From NCBI GenBank assembly GCA_023416055.1, contig JAEZIH010000225.1, positions 1 to 18,950 of the forward strand: a stretch of 18,950 nucleotides of DNA, written 5' to 3'. The notes under the pieces were generated by a model that saw only the letters and a list, made by a program, of their open reading frames with translations, was not told the DNA's origin and searched no databases. Both the position numbers and the translations under genes were made by a program. This document shows, in pieces, positions 1 to 8,129 of this stretch (its first letter is position 1; every line of letters starts with the position of its first letter). Source of the DNA: Pseudomonadota bacterium (GTDB lineage: Bacteria > Pseudomonadota > Alphaproteobacteria > Caulobacterales > Caulobacteraceae).

Positions 1-384
1 ATCGTCATCCAGCAGAAGACCGGAAGGCCGGTGCCGTTCGAGATCACGGAGCCGGCGCGCGATGCGATCGCGAATTGGCTGAAGCTCCGCGGCGAGCGCG
101 AAGATGACTGGTTGTTCCCGAGCCGCAGCCGGCCTGGTCAGCACATCGGCACCCGACAGTATGCGCGGCCGGTCGATCTGTGGGTTCGGATGATCGATCT
201 GGAACCGCAGGGCTACGGGACCCACAGCCTCAGGCGCACGAAGGTGTCGCTCGTCTACAAGAAGACGGGCAACCTCCGCGCCTGTCAGCTCCTGCTCGGC
301 CACAGGAAGCTGGAGAGCACCGTCAGATACCTCGGAATCGAGGTGGACGACGCTCTGGAGATGTCAGAACAGATCGATCTGTGA
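1..384 (+). CDS. Tyrosine recombinase / phage-type integrase, C-terminal catalytic part (5' end outside window)
   Basis: The frame is open from base 1 to the TGA at 382-384, giving 127 residues of the C-terminal half of a tyrosine recombinase. Visible catalytic elements, in order: a beta-hairpin lysine in QQKTGRP (residues 5-11), the H-x-x-R box HSLRR (77-81), LLGH (residues 98-101) with the third catalytic histidine position, and the nucleophile tyrosine in TVRYLGIE. The first catalytic arginine and the arm and core-binding domains must lie left of the window. The family cuts and rejoins DNA at attachment sites, often tRNA genes. A hairpin follows six bases after the stop. The GTG at 31 is not a credible start because the conserved lysine precedes it. 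Together with the tRNA-Val fragment at 12405-12449 it suggests that the left part of the window is an integrative element. Whether the gene is intact upstream cannot be seen. Confidence 0.9.
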   Translation: MVIQQKTGRPVPFEITEPARDAIANWLKLRGEREDDWLFPSRSRPGQHIGTRQYARPVDLWVRMIDLEPQGYGTHSLRRTKVSLVYKKTGNLRACQLLLGHRKLESTVRYLGIEVDDALEMSEQIDL

Positions 385-389
385 GGCAC

Positions 390-415
390 GACCGGGCCTG
401 AAAGCCGGCCCGGTC
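390..415 (+). terminator. Hairpin behind the integrase gene
   Basis: A perfect 9-bp stem (gaccgggcc at 390-398 pairs with ggcccggtc at 407-415) with an 8-base loop sits six bases after the integrase stop. Only a weak T-rich tail (attct) follows, so it may work as an imperfect intrinsic terminator. The next bases, up to 575, show no convincing gene. Confidence 0.55.
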
Positions 416-575
416 ATTCTCGCCTAGACTGCGTCGCGGACGTCGTCCAAGGCCAGCGCCGGGGTCGCCAAGGGGGTCAGGGGCGTGCCCTGCCCAGCGC
501 GACAAGAAGGCAGCCGACGAAATTTTGGTCGAGCCCCTCGAGCCGCACAAGCCTGATCATGGCGGAGGTTGGATT

Positions 576-941
576 TCAATCCGACGGAGCCACGATCGTG
601 AGCACCAGGGGCAGAGAGGCCGTCCCCTGCATGAGGACGCCTGTCAGCGTTTGGCCATCGGCCGAAAGGCGGCCCTCGAACCGGCCACCGATGCGCGGAA
701 CGCTTATACGCACGGAGCCTGAGTCCAGAATCGCCAGTTCCGCCGGAATGTCGAAACCACCCTGATCCGGGCTGTCAGTCGTGACGGCGCCATCCGGGTG
801 GACATGAAAAACGATACGGATCGATTGGCCGCCGAACGACAGCAGACCCTCCCACGATCCCGCGAAGTCCGACGCAGTCAGCTGGGCTGCGGGAGAGGCG
901 GTGCAGGCGGCGACGAGCGCCGCGGCGGTGGTCATGTGCAT
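576..941 (-). CDS. Small exported protein resembling the N-terminal domain found on some alpha/beta hydrolases
   Basis: A 121-residue protein. The start at 941 is chosen because AGGAG lies seven bases upstream and the product then begins with a short hydrophobic, alanine-rich signal-like segment ending near ASPAAQ (residues 15-20). The mature part reads like one compact beta-rich domain: GSWEGLL (28-34), GGQSIRIVFHV (37-47), a run SPDQGGFDIPAEL (57-69), VPRIGGRFEGRLSADGQTLTG (81-101) and a final PLVLTIV. From memory, this pattern occurs as an N-terminal segment in front of alpha/beta hydrolases in Caulobacterales; here it stands alone with no hydrolase behind it. Role unknown; a periplasmic accessory protein is a guess. 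It is divergent from the autotransporter and may share its control region at 942-1158. Confidence 0.7.
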   Translation of the reverse strand: MHMTTAAALVAACTASPAAQLTASDFAGSWEGLLSFGGQSIRIVFHVHPDGAVTTDSPDQGGFDIPAELAILDSGSVRISVPRIGGRFEGRLSADGQTLTGVLMQGTASLPLVLTIVAPSD

Positions 942-1158
942 GAACGGCTCCTGAGAGTTCTTGCGCCGGAGGACGCCGAACGGGGCTAGACGAGGCCGCC
1001 GCCGCAGGCGCGTGAATTGGCCATCAAACGCGAGCCTTCCGCCCGTCAGACGCGATTTCACGACGTTTTCACGCCGGCAGATACGGGGGTTTGACGCCCG
1101 GCCTTCATGAGCCCGCCTCCATTTTGACGCGAGAGAGGCCGGCGCCGCCGGACAAGCC
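942..1158. promoter_or_regulatory. Divergent control region between small exported protein and autotransporter
   Basis: This 217-base gap separates two divergent genes, so promoters in both directions are expected. It contains a repeated TTGACGC heptamer at 1091-1097 and 1124-1130, spaced 33 bases apart (about three helical turns) and oriented toward the autotransporter. Either copy could serve as a -35 element or as a regulator half-site, but no good -10 box is visible at the expected spacing. The ribosome binding site of the autotransporter is weak: a purine-rich GAGAGAGG lies about 20 bases before its ATG. Confidence 0.3.
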
Positions 1159-4100
1159 ATGAGAGCCAAGAAACGATTGCTTTGCGCTTCCGCCCTGTGC
1201 GGCAGCCTGTTCGCCATCAGCCAGCCCGCCTGGGCCGACTGCACCACCCAGGAAGACGCGGTCCGGTGCAAGGGCGTGGTGACCGGCGGCGTAAGCCTGC
1301 CAGCCGGCACCCAATCCCTTACGAACCTGGGCACAATCCTGGGGACGGCTGATGCGCCCGCCGTCCGCGGCGACGCCGTCGAGATCACCAACACCGCCGA
1401 CGGCGTTATCGGCGACGCAGATGCGCCCGGCATCGCCGTTTCCGGCAACGACAATGTCATCGTCAACGCGGGCAGCATCTACGGCGATATCGTCGGCGGC
1501 GGCCAGGTGTGGAACGGGATGACTACAGATCACATGCCCGTCTTCGGCCCGGGTCGCCTCGATGGCGACATCCTGTTCGGCGACGGCGACGACCTGGTGG
1601 CCAACGCCGGCCTCATCAACGGCGACATCTCGCTGGGCCTCGGCTTCGACACGCTGATCAACCACTCGGCGGGCGTCATCAACGGCACGATCGACCTGGG
1701 CTCTGCCGAGGACGGCGAAGGCCAGCCGCCGGCCGGTGAAGGGCGTCCCGCCAACACCCTGTCCAACGGCGGCGTCATCAACGGCGACATCCTCGGCGGC
1801 GAGGGGAACGACGAGATCGACCACTGGGGCGCCATCAACGGCGATATCGACCTGAAGGGAGGCGACGACGTGCTGATCGTCTCCGGTTCGATCGACGGCA
1901 ATGTCCTCCTGGGCGGCGGCGATGACCTGGTGATCATCCATGACCGTCCGTTCCTCGGCGATGAGCGCCGGGTCGACGCAGAAGGCGGCAACGAGGACCA
2001 CCTGGTCTTCAGCGGCGACAACGGTACGTGGAAGGCCGGACAGTTTGGCAATTTCGAGCGCCTGACCAAGACCGGCGGCGGCCGGGCGGTGCTCACGGAC
2101 ACCTGGTGGGGCTTCGCCGAGGTCGAGGTCTGGGACGGGATTCTCGAGACGGCGGCCGGTCCCGATGACGGTCTTGGCGGTACTTTGACGGCCTCGGGCC
2201 CCGGCATCTACCTGCTGAACGGCGTCCACTACGGCGACATCTGGCTGAAGGAAGGCGGGGTCCTCGCCGGCAACGGCCGCAACGATCCCATGGGGCTCGG
2301 CGAGGTGCACGTCTACAACGAGTCCGGCGTGGTTTCGCCGGGCGAGGACGGCATCGGCACGCTGACGTTCAGCAACGACTATCACCAGGGCGCCCTCGGT
2401 CGCCTTGATATTGAGCTGGGGGCGCCGGGCGTGTCCGACCTGCTGATCGTCGGCGGGACGGCGTATCTGGACGGCGCAGTGCGCTTCATTCCGCTCGATC
2501 TGGCCGACACCGGCCCGTATGTCTTCATGCACTACAACGCTGTCACGGGTCAGTTCGCGGCCATCGAAGGCTCCCCGGGCGCGCCAGGCCTGTTCTACAC
2601 CTACAATGTCGCCTACCAGGCCAACCAGGCGGTGGTGAACGTGGTCAAGACCGGGACGCCGGACGATCCGGAAGAGCCCGAGCCCCCGGCGGCCTGCACG
2701 CCCTCGCCCGCTCCCTCAGGCGCGACCGTGATCTGCGTGCCGCCGGTGTCCACGCCGCAGGACTTCACCACCCACGATCTCGACATCCGCGTGAACGGGG
2801 TGCTGTCGCTCGCCGACGGTTCACACGTCATCCGCACCAGTGGCAGCGACAACCTGCTGACGGTCGCGGCGGACGGCGGCCTGATCAACACCGGAGAAGG
2901 CGCCGCCCTGCTCATGGACGGCGAGGCCGCGCATCTGGTCAATCATGGCCACATCCGCTCGGAGGCAGAGGGGCGACAGCGCCACATTCGCCTCAATGCC
3001 GCGATCGGCAAGACCAGCGTGCTCGAGAACCGCGCGGGCGGCGTCATCGGCGTCGAAGGCGACACGGATGCGATCGCCGTCGAAGGCGGCCTAGGCGCCC
3101 TCAACGTCGTCAACGACGGCCGCATCCATGGCGACATCGTCGCCGGCGGCGAGCGTCTGCATCTGACCAATGGCCGGGTCGGCGACAACGGCGATCTGAT
3201 GGGCGACCATCTGATCCAGGGCGACATCCTCGGGTCGGCCGCCGCCGACGAGATCCTCAACCGGGGCCGGATCGAGGGCGACCTGCGCACCTATGCGGGC
3301 GCGGACCTGATCAGCAACCTGGGCGGGGAAATCACCGGCGCGATCGACATGGGCGCCGGCGACGACAGGCTCGTCGCCGACGGCCTGAACATCGGCGATA
3401 TCGCCATGGGCGAGGGCGCCGACCTGCTCGAACTGCGAGGCCGCATCGACGGCGACGTGGCCATGGGCGCGGGCGACGACCGGGTCTGGATCGACAGGCT
3501 GCGCCAGCCGGGCGACCCGGCCGCTTTCGACGCCGACCATGTGATGGACGGCGGCGAGGGAGTCGACGCCCTGGTCTTCCACAACGACAACGGCGTCTGG
3601 GACGCCGGCCAGTTCGCCAACTTCGAAACCCTTCGCAAGGAGGGTGCCGGCACCACCACCCTGACCGGCGTCTGGGATCACTTCGGTCCCGAGAGCCAGG
3701 CCGAGATCGCGGGCGGCGCCCTGCGTCTGGCGGACGACGCCGAGATGCATCTGGCGGCGGTGGTCTCCAACGGCGGCCACTATCAGCTGGACGGCGTCCA
3801 GCTGGCAGATGTCGTGGTCGAGGCGGGCGGTCTCCTCTCCGGAAACGGCGCCGTCGGCAGCGCGGACCTGTTCGCCGCCGGCGACGCCTTCACCCTGACC
3901 AACCACGGCGTGGTGGCGCCGGGCGGCAGCGTCGGGACGCTGACGATCCGGGGCGACTATCATCAGGGCGAGACCGGCCGTCTGGACATCGAGCTGCGGG
4001 CGGACGGCGAGTCCGACCGGCTGGACGTGCGCGGGCAGGCGCTGCTCGACGGCGCGGTTCAGTTCGTGCCGCTCGATGCCGGGATCGAAGGCGACTACAC

Positions 4101-5427
4101 CTTCCTGACCGCTGCGGGCGGGGTGTCGGGCGAGTTCAGCGCGCTCAATCCGGACGCCGATCTGGCCCAGCAGGGGATCTTCTTCTCCTATGGTCTCGAC
4201 TACAGCACCCCGGGACAGGTGTCGGTCTCGGTGACCCGCACCGGCGACCCGGGCGACCCGGGTGATCCGACCGATCCGGAGGAACCCGAAGAGCCGGAAG
4301 AGCCCGGCGACCCCGATCCGCAGGAGCCGGACCTCCTTGACGTCATCGCCGGTCTGACGGGCAACCAGGACGCGGTCCGGGACGCCTTCATGGCCGGGGG
4401 CGCCTTCACCTCCGACCTGGCCGGGGTGCGCGCCAGCCTGAACGCCATCAAGCCCTCCCTGGCCGCGGCCGCGCTAGACTCGTATTCGGGCGAAATCTAC
4501 GCCGCCAGCCCGTGGGCGGCCGGGCGCAGCTCGAAGCGCTTCGCGGGCGCGATCGGCGAGCGCTTCGCCGGCGAGCGCCTTGAGACGCAGGATCCGTCCG
4601 GATCGGGCCTCGTGGTCTGGGGGCAGATCCTTGCCGAGAACGGTGAACAGGAAGGTGGTCGCGAATACGCCGGCTACGACATGGACCTTATCGGCGCTGT
4701 CGCCGGGGCCGACGTCCAGGTGCGGCCGGGTCTGCGCGTGGGGGCCGCGCTGGGCCGCACGGACGCCGACGTCGATCAGGCGCGTTTGGGAGCCACGGTT
4801 GGTCTGCGGAGCAACCACCTCGCAGTCTACGCCGCGGCGACGGCGGGCCCGGCCTTCGCCGAAGCCCAGGTCAGCTTCGGCCGCCACGAGCTGGATGCGC
4901 GCCGGACGCTGATTGTCAGCGAGACGGCCACCCGGACGGCACGTGGCGAGACAGAGGCGAGCTCTGTGCACGCCTCGGTCACCGCGGGTTACAGGATCGA
5001 GGCGCTGCAGGCCCGGTGGCGGCCTTGGGGCGGGCTGAACTTCAGCCGCGTCGAGCAGGACGCCTTCGTCGAAACCGGGGCGGGTGACGCCGGCCTCGAG
5101 GTCGGAGCCACGGAGTGGGAAGCGACTACGGCGGCAATCGGCGTGGACGCCGCCTGGACGGCGGGGCCGCTGCGGCCCTACGCGGGAGTCTCGCTCAGCC
5201 GCGACCTGTCCGAAGACGGGTGGCGGGCGAGCTCCCGACTCATTGGCGGTTCAGCCGGTGCGACCCTCACGGTCCGCGGAGCCGAGCCCGGCGCCACCGC
5301 CGTCTCCGGCCGCTTCGGCATGGGCGGGATGGTCGGCCCGGTGGAGTTCAACGCCGGCTACGACGTCGAGGCGCGCGATCGGTACGTCGCGCATGCCGTG
5401 ACGGCAGGCTTGCGCCTCCGCTGGTGA
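1159..5427 (+). CDS. Autotransporter (type Va) with tandemly duplicated beta-helical passenger
   Basis: 1422 residues. A signal peptide (residues 1-26, ending AWA) is followed by two homologous passenger modules (about 28-510 and 511-1036), a Pro/Asp/Glu linker (1028-1057), a junction segment, and a C-terminal outer-membrane barrel (about 1150-1422) ending in RLRW. The modules match in order at an offset of about 523-526: DNGTWKAGQFGNFE with DNGVWDAGQFANFE, GVVSPG with GVVAPG, and DYHQGALGRLDIEL with DYHQGETGRLDIEL. Inside each, rungs of about 19 residues repeat a pattern I-N/D-G-D-I then G-x-G-D-D-x-L. The mature chain has only four cysteines, one pair opening each module (28/37 and 513/526). 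The barrel should carry the passenger to the cell surface. Adhesin or surface scaffold is the likely role; no enzymatic motif was seen. A strong hairpin follows the stop. Confidence 0.93.
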   Translation: MRAKKRLLCASALCGSLFAISQPAWADCTTQEDAVRCKGVVTGGVSLPAGTQSLTNLGTILGTADAPAVRGDAVEITNTADGVIGDADAPGIAVSGNDNVIVNAGSIYGDIVGGGQVWNGMTTDHMPVFGPGRLDGDILFGDGDDLVANAGLINGDISLGLGFDTLINHSAGVINGTIDLGSAEDGEGQPPAGEGRPANTLSNGGVINGDILGGEGNDEIDHWGAINGDIDLKGGDDVLIVSGSIDGNVLLGGGDDLVIIHDRPFLGDERRVDAEGGNEDHLVFSGDNGTWKAGQFGNFERLTKTGGGRAVLTDTWWGFAEVEVWDGILETAAGPDDGLGGTLTASGPGIYLLNGVHYGDIWLKEGGVLAGNGRNDPMGLGEVHVYNESGVVSPGEDGIGTLTFSNDYHQGALGRLDIELGAPGVSDLLIVGGTAYLDGAVRFIPLDLADTGPYVFMHYNAVTGQFAAIEGSPGAPGLFYTYNVAYQANQAVVNVVKTGTPDDPEEPEPPAACTPSPAPSGATVICVPPVSTPQDFTTHDLDIRVNGVLSLADGSHVIRTSGSDNLLTVAADGGLINTGEGAALLMDGEAAHLVNHGHIRSEAEGRQRHIRLNAAIGKTSVLENRAGGVIGVEGDTDAIAVEGGLGALNVVNDGRIHGDIVAGGERLHLTNGRVGDNGDLMGDHLIQGDILGSAAADEILNRGRIEGDLRTYAGADLISNLGGEITGAIDMGAGDDRLVADGLNIGDIAMGEGADLLELRGRIDGDVAMGAGDDRVWIDRLRQPGDPAAFDADHVMDGGEGVDALVFHNDNGVWDAGQFANFETLRKEGAGTTTLTGVWDHFGPESQAEIAGGALRLADDAEMHLAAVVSNGGHYQLDGVQLADVVVEAGGLLSGNGAVGSADLFAAGDAFTLTNHGVVAPGGSVGTLTIRGDYHQGETGRLDIELRADGESDRLDVRGQALLDGAVQFVPLDAGIEGDYTFLTAAGGVSGEFSALNPDADLAQQGIFFSYGLDYSTPGQVSVSVTRTGDPGDPGDPTDPEEPEEPEEPGDPDPQEPDLLDVIAGLTGNQDAVRDAFMAGGAFTSDLAGVRASLNAIKPSLAAAALDSYSGEIYAASPWAAGRSSKRFAGAIGERFAGERLETQDPSGSGLVVWGQILAENGEQEGGREYAGYDMDLIGAVAGADVQVRPGLRVGAALGRTDADVDQARLGATVGLRSNHLAVYAAATAGPAFAEAQVSFGRHELDARRTLIVSETATRTARGETEASSVHASVTAGYRIEALQARWRPWGGLNFSRVEQDAFVETGAGDAGLEVGATEWEATTAAIGVDAAWTAGPLRPYAGVSLSRDLSEDGWRASSRLIGGSAGATLTVRGAEPGATAVSGRFGMGGMVGPVEFNAGYDVEARDRYVAHAVTAGLRLRW
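1558..1965 (+). repeat. First block of about 19-residue beta-helix rungs (coding repeat)
   Basis: Residues 134-262 of the autotransporter hold successive rungs starting LDGDI, INGDI, INGTI, INGDI, INGDI and IDGNV, most followed by a G-x-G-D-D-like turn and a short strand. The third rung carries a Glu/Gly/Pro-rich insertion of about 13 residues. A second, more diverged block lies in module 2 at residues 656-780 (IHGDI, IQGDI, IEGDL, ITGAI, NIGDI, IDGDV). The turns resemble, but do not fully match, the calcium-binding GGxGxDx repeats of RTX proteins. Confidence 0.7.
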
Positions 5428-5433
5428 CGGCCC

Positions 5434-5468
5434 GGCTCCCTCCCCGTCAGCCCCTCGGGGAGGGAGCC
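5434..5468 (+). terminator. Strong hairpin after the autotransporter
   Basis: A perfect 13-bp inverted repeat (5434-5446 with 5456-5468) encloses a 9-base loop, starting seven bases after the autotransporter stop. The following bases are only mildly T-rich (ttcgtccggctt). It probably ends or attenuates the autotransporter transcript before the regulator gene at 5540; partial read-through would couple the two. Confidence 0.65.
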
Positions 5469-5539
5469 TTCGTCCGGCTTGGCAAGCGGGGCGTTAAGAG
5501 GTCATAACTCGCCCCGTCTGCAATCCGGGGTGGAGTGCC

Positions 5540-8092
5540 TTGCCCACAACCAACGTCTGGCGGCTGGTCCTGCTGGATGGCGTACAATTGTTTCGTCCGA
5601 ACGGCGATGTGGTGCGTCTCGGCCGCAAGGCCCAGGCGCTGCTGGCCTGGCTGGCGGCGCAGCGCAGCCGGAGCGGACGACGCGAAACGGCGGCGGGCCT
5701 GCTCTGGCCGAACGTCGACGATCTCCAGGCCCGCGCCAGCCTGCGCCAGGCCCTGAGCGCCCTCCGCAAGATCCAGGGAAGCGATCCGCCGTTTCTGGCC
5801 AGCGACGAGACAACGGTGGCGCTCACCGGGTCGGTCGATGTCGATCTGTGGCGCTTCGAAGAGCTGGCCGACAGCGGAGGAGGCGACCTTCCGGCGGCCG
5901 CCGAGGTCTACCGCTCGGACCTGATGTCCGGCTTCTCCTTGCCTGAGAGCGGCGGCTTCAACGACTGGCTGGCCGTTGAGCAGGCGCGTTGGCGGCGGAA
6001 GGCGGCGGCGGTGCTGGCGCGCCTGCTCACGGAGGCCTGCGAGGAGCGCCGCCCCGTCGACGAGGGCGTGCAGGCGGCGCTGCGGCTGCTGGAGTTCGAA
6101 CCGTTCAATGAGACCGCCCACCGGGCCCTCATGCTGTTCTACAGCCGTCAGGGCCGCTCCGGCGAGGCCCTGAAGCAGTTTCGCGAACTCACCGAACTGT
6201 TGCGACGCGAACTGCAGGCGGCGCCCGAGGAGGCGACCCTGCAGCTGGCCCGCCGCCTCCGCTTGGATCGGCGGCTGGCGGCCGTCGCCGCCCCGTCCCC
6301 CGCCCCTAGTCCCGAACCGGTCGGGGCCCCTCCGGCCACGACCGACCCACGGCCGGCGCCCCGCCGCCGGCTGGCTCCGGTCGTCGTCGCCGGGGCGCTT
6401 CTCCTTCTGGGGGCCGCGGCCCTGACCGCGCTCCTGCTGCGACTGGTGTCCGAAGCTGCGCCCGCGACGCTCGGATCCGTACGCCGGATCGTGGACGACG
6501 GCGGCCTCGCCGTGCGGCCCGCCCTGTCCCCCGACGGCCGGCACGTCGCGTACGCCGTGTGGGAAGGCGACCGCCGGGGCCTGTACGTCGCCGACTTCGA
6601 CGGCGGAGCCGCTCCGATACAGCTGGCCGCGATCGACGGGCTGGTCGACTATCCGGCTTGGCGCCGGGACGGCGGCGCGGTGGCCTTTGTGCGGACGCGC
6701 CGGGACGCGCCGTGCGAGATTCTGGTCCGACCGTTTCCTACCGGGGAGGTCGCCGCCGTCGGCGAATGTCCGTCGGTGATGGCCAACGGTCTGACCTGGA
6801 GCGCGGACGGCCAGGCCCTCTATCTCTCGGCCGCCGCGGCGTCCGGGCCTGACCAAATCTACCGCCTGGACGTATTGAGCGGGGCCCTTACGCCAGTCAG
6901 CCGGCCGCCGGCCGATGTTGTCGGCGACTGGGACCCGATCATGTCGTGGGACGGGCGTAAGCTCGCCTTCCGGCGACAGCTCAACGGCGCCGCGTCCAGG
7001 TTGATGACGCTGGATCTGCGCACTGGAGCGGAACAGGTGGTGGTCGGCGAAGGGCAGCCTCTGTGGGGCCAGGGCTGGACGTCTGACGACCGCCACCTTG
7101 TGTACAGCGCGGGCACCGAGGGCGACGCAGCGATCTGGCGGGTCGACGCGCGGGGACGGGGCCCGGCCGTCCGCCTGTCCCCCGGACTCCTCCAGTATGT
7201 CCGCTTGACCACGGCGCGGGACACGCCAGCGATCGCTTTCGAAGGCCTGGAACACCGGCGAAACCTGATGACGGTGGCGCCGGGCCGCGGACCTGTTCCC
7301 GCCTTCGGCGACGACCGGGACATCCGGGCCGTGGCCCAGTCGGCCGTGGGCGATCGCGCGATCGTGGTGCGTCACCTGGGTCAAGACCAGCTGTGGCTGC
7401 ACCCCGCCGCCGGCGCGCCGCGTCAGCTGGCCCCGATCCCCGGTGCGAAATACAGCGATCCCGCCTGGTCGCCGGACGGGCGGCGGCTGGCCTACATCTG
7501 CACCCGCGACGACCAACCCGACCTATGTGTGCTGGATCTGGCCTCCGGCCGGGAAGTGAATCTCACCCGCGACGACGCGATCGACCACGGTCCCTCATGG
7601 TCCGCCGACGGAAGCGAAATCTACTTCGGCTCGCGGCGGCGGGACCAGCAGTGGCGGGTGTGGCGCATCGCAGCCTCCGGCCGGGGCGAGGCCCGTCCGA
7701 TCACGCCGGCGGGCATCCGCATCGCGCGCCCCGCCCCCGACGGGCGGCATCTGTACTACGCCCGCGTCGACCGCTCCGGCCTGTGGCGCGGCCGTCTGGG
7801 CTCCGACGGCCTGACCGGGGAAGGGACGCTGGTCGTCCGCGACCTGAGCCTGTCCGACGAGTGCAACTGGATCCTCGACGGGGAGCGGATCATCTACGTC
7901 GCGCGCCCGCACGGAGCGCCGGACGCCGAGGTCCGCCGGCTCGACCCCGGTCGGGGCGCGGCCGTGACCCTGGCGTCCGTGCCGAGCCTGGCCTTCGATC
8001 ACGCCATTCAGAGCGCGGGCGGCGACAGCCTGCTGGCCCTCACGGAGTTCCGGTCGGTGCACCTGATCGGCGCCCGGCTGGAGGGGCGCTGA
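5540..8092 (+). CDS. Membrane-anchored BTAD-type transcriptional regulator with periplasmic TolB-like beta-propeller
   Basis: 850 residues. The TTG start at 5540 is chosen because GGAG lies four bases upstream and the product then opens with the usual short strand and winged-helix fold of BTAD regulators (about 5-98; RETAAGLLWPNVDDLQARASLRQALSALRK region). A helical BTAD/TPR-like domain follows (about 100-240; FNDWLAVEQARW, EPFNETAHRALMLFYSRQG). After a Pro/Ala-rich linker comes one hydrophobic membrane segment (about 279-302), then about 530 residues of TolB/PD40-type propeller with repeated S-P/W-D-G-R-x-L/V-A-Y blades (SPDGRHVAYAVW, SADGQALYLS, SPDGRRLAYICTRD, SADGSEIYFGSRR). Expected topology is DNA-binding domain inside and propeller in the periplasm, like ToxR/CadC one-component sensors. 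It lies 112 bases behind the autotransporter on the same strand and is the natural candidate to control it. Target and ligand are unknown. Confidence 0.9.
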   Translation: MPTTNVWRLVLLDGVQLFRPNGDVVRLGRKAQALLAWLAAQRSRSGRRETAAGLLWPNVDDLQARASLRQALSALRKIQGSDPPFLASDETTVALTGSVDVDLWRFEELADSGGGDLPAAAEVYRSDLMSGFSLPESGGFNDWLAVEQARWRRKAAAVLARLLTEACEERRPVDEGVQAALRLLEFEPFNETAHRALMLFYSRQGRSGEALKQFRELTELLRRELQAAPEEATLQLARRLRLDRRLAAVAAPSPAPSPEPVGAPPATTDPRPAPRRRLAPVVVAGALLLLGAAALTALLLRLVSEAAPATLGSVRRIVDDGGLAVRPALSPDGRHVAYAVWEGDRRGLYVADFDGGAAPIQLAAIDGLVDYPAWRRDGGAVAFVRTRRDAPCEILVRPFPTGEVAAVGECPSVMANGLTWSADGQALYLSAAAASGPDQIYRLDVLSGALTPVSRPPADVVGDWDPIMSWDGRKLAFRRQLNGAASRLMTLDLRTGAEQVVVGEGQPLWGQGWTSDDRHLVYSAGTEGDAAIWRVDARGRGPAVRLSPGLLQYVRLTTARDTPAIAFEGLEHRRNLMTVAPGRGPVPAFGDDRDIRAVAQSAVGDRAIVVRHLGQDQLWLHPAAGAPRQLAPIPGAKYSDPAWSPDGRRLAYICTRDDQPDLCVLDLASGREVNLTRDDAIDHGPSWSADGSEIYFGSRRRDQQWRVWRIAASGRGEARPITPAGIRIARPAPDGRHLYYARVDRSGLWRGRLGSDGLTGEGTLVVRDLSLSDECNWILDGERIIYVARPHGAPDAEVRRLDPGRGAAVTLASVPSLAFDHAIQSAGGDSLLALTEFRSVHLIGARLEGR

Positions 8093-8109
8093 TCGTCCGG
8101 GGTTTCGCC

Positions 8110-8126
8110 GCCGGGCTCCGCCCGGC
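8110..8126. terminator. Hairpin shared by convergent regulator and S41 peptidase genes
   Basis: A 7-bp GC stem (gccgggc at 8110-8116 with gcccggc at 8120-8126) with a 3-base loop lies in the 37-base gap between two convergent stop codons, three bases beyond the peptidase stop. It could stop transcription from both sides, although there is no long T run. Confidence 0.5.
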
Positions 8127-8129
8127 CGT

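Noticed and set aside
1558..1965. CRISPR-like regular repeats
   Set aside because: The repeats are degenerate at DNA level, in frame, and code for beta-helix rungs; there are no identical repeats with unique spacers and no cas genes.
1105..2532. Long minus-strand open frame opposite the autotransporter
   Set aside because: It mirrors the G/C-rich codons of the repeat-containing passenger, has an Asp/Val/Ala-biased composition without domains, and the plus strand gives a complete autotransporter.
1558..3500. A true RTX toxin with type I secretion
   Set aside because: The GGxGxD turns are incomplete and spaced by about 19 residues, the protein has a signal peptide and its own outer-membrane barrel, and no type I exporter genes are present.
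5447..7516. 689-codon minus-strand open frame opposite the regulator
   Set aside because: Arg/Gly/Gln-rich composition with no motif; the plus strand shows clear BTAD and propeller motifs throughout.
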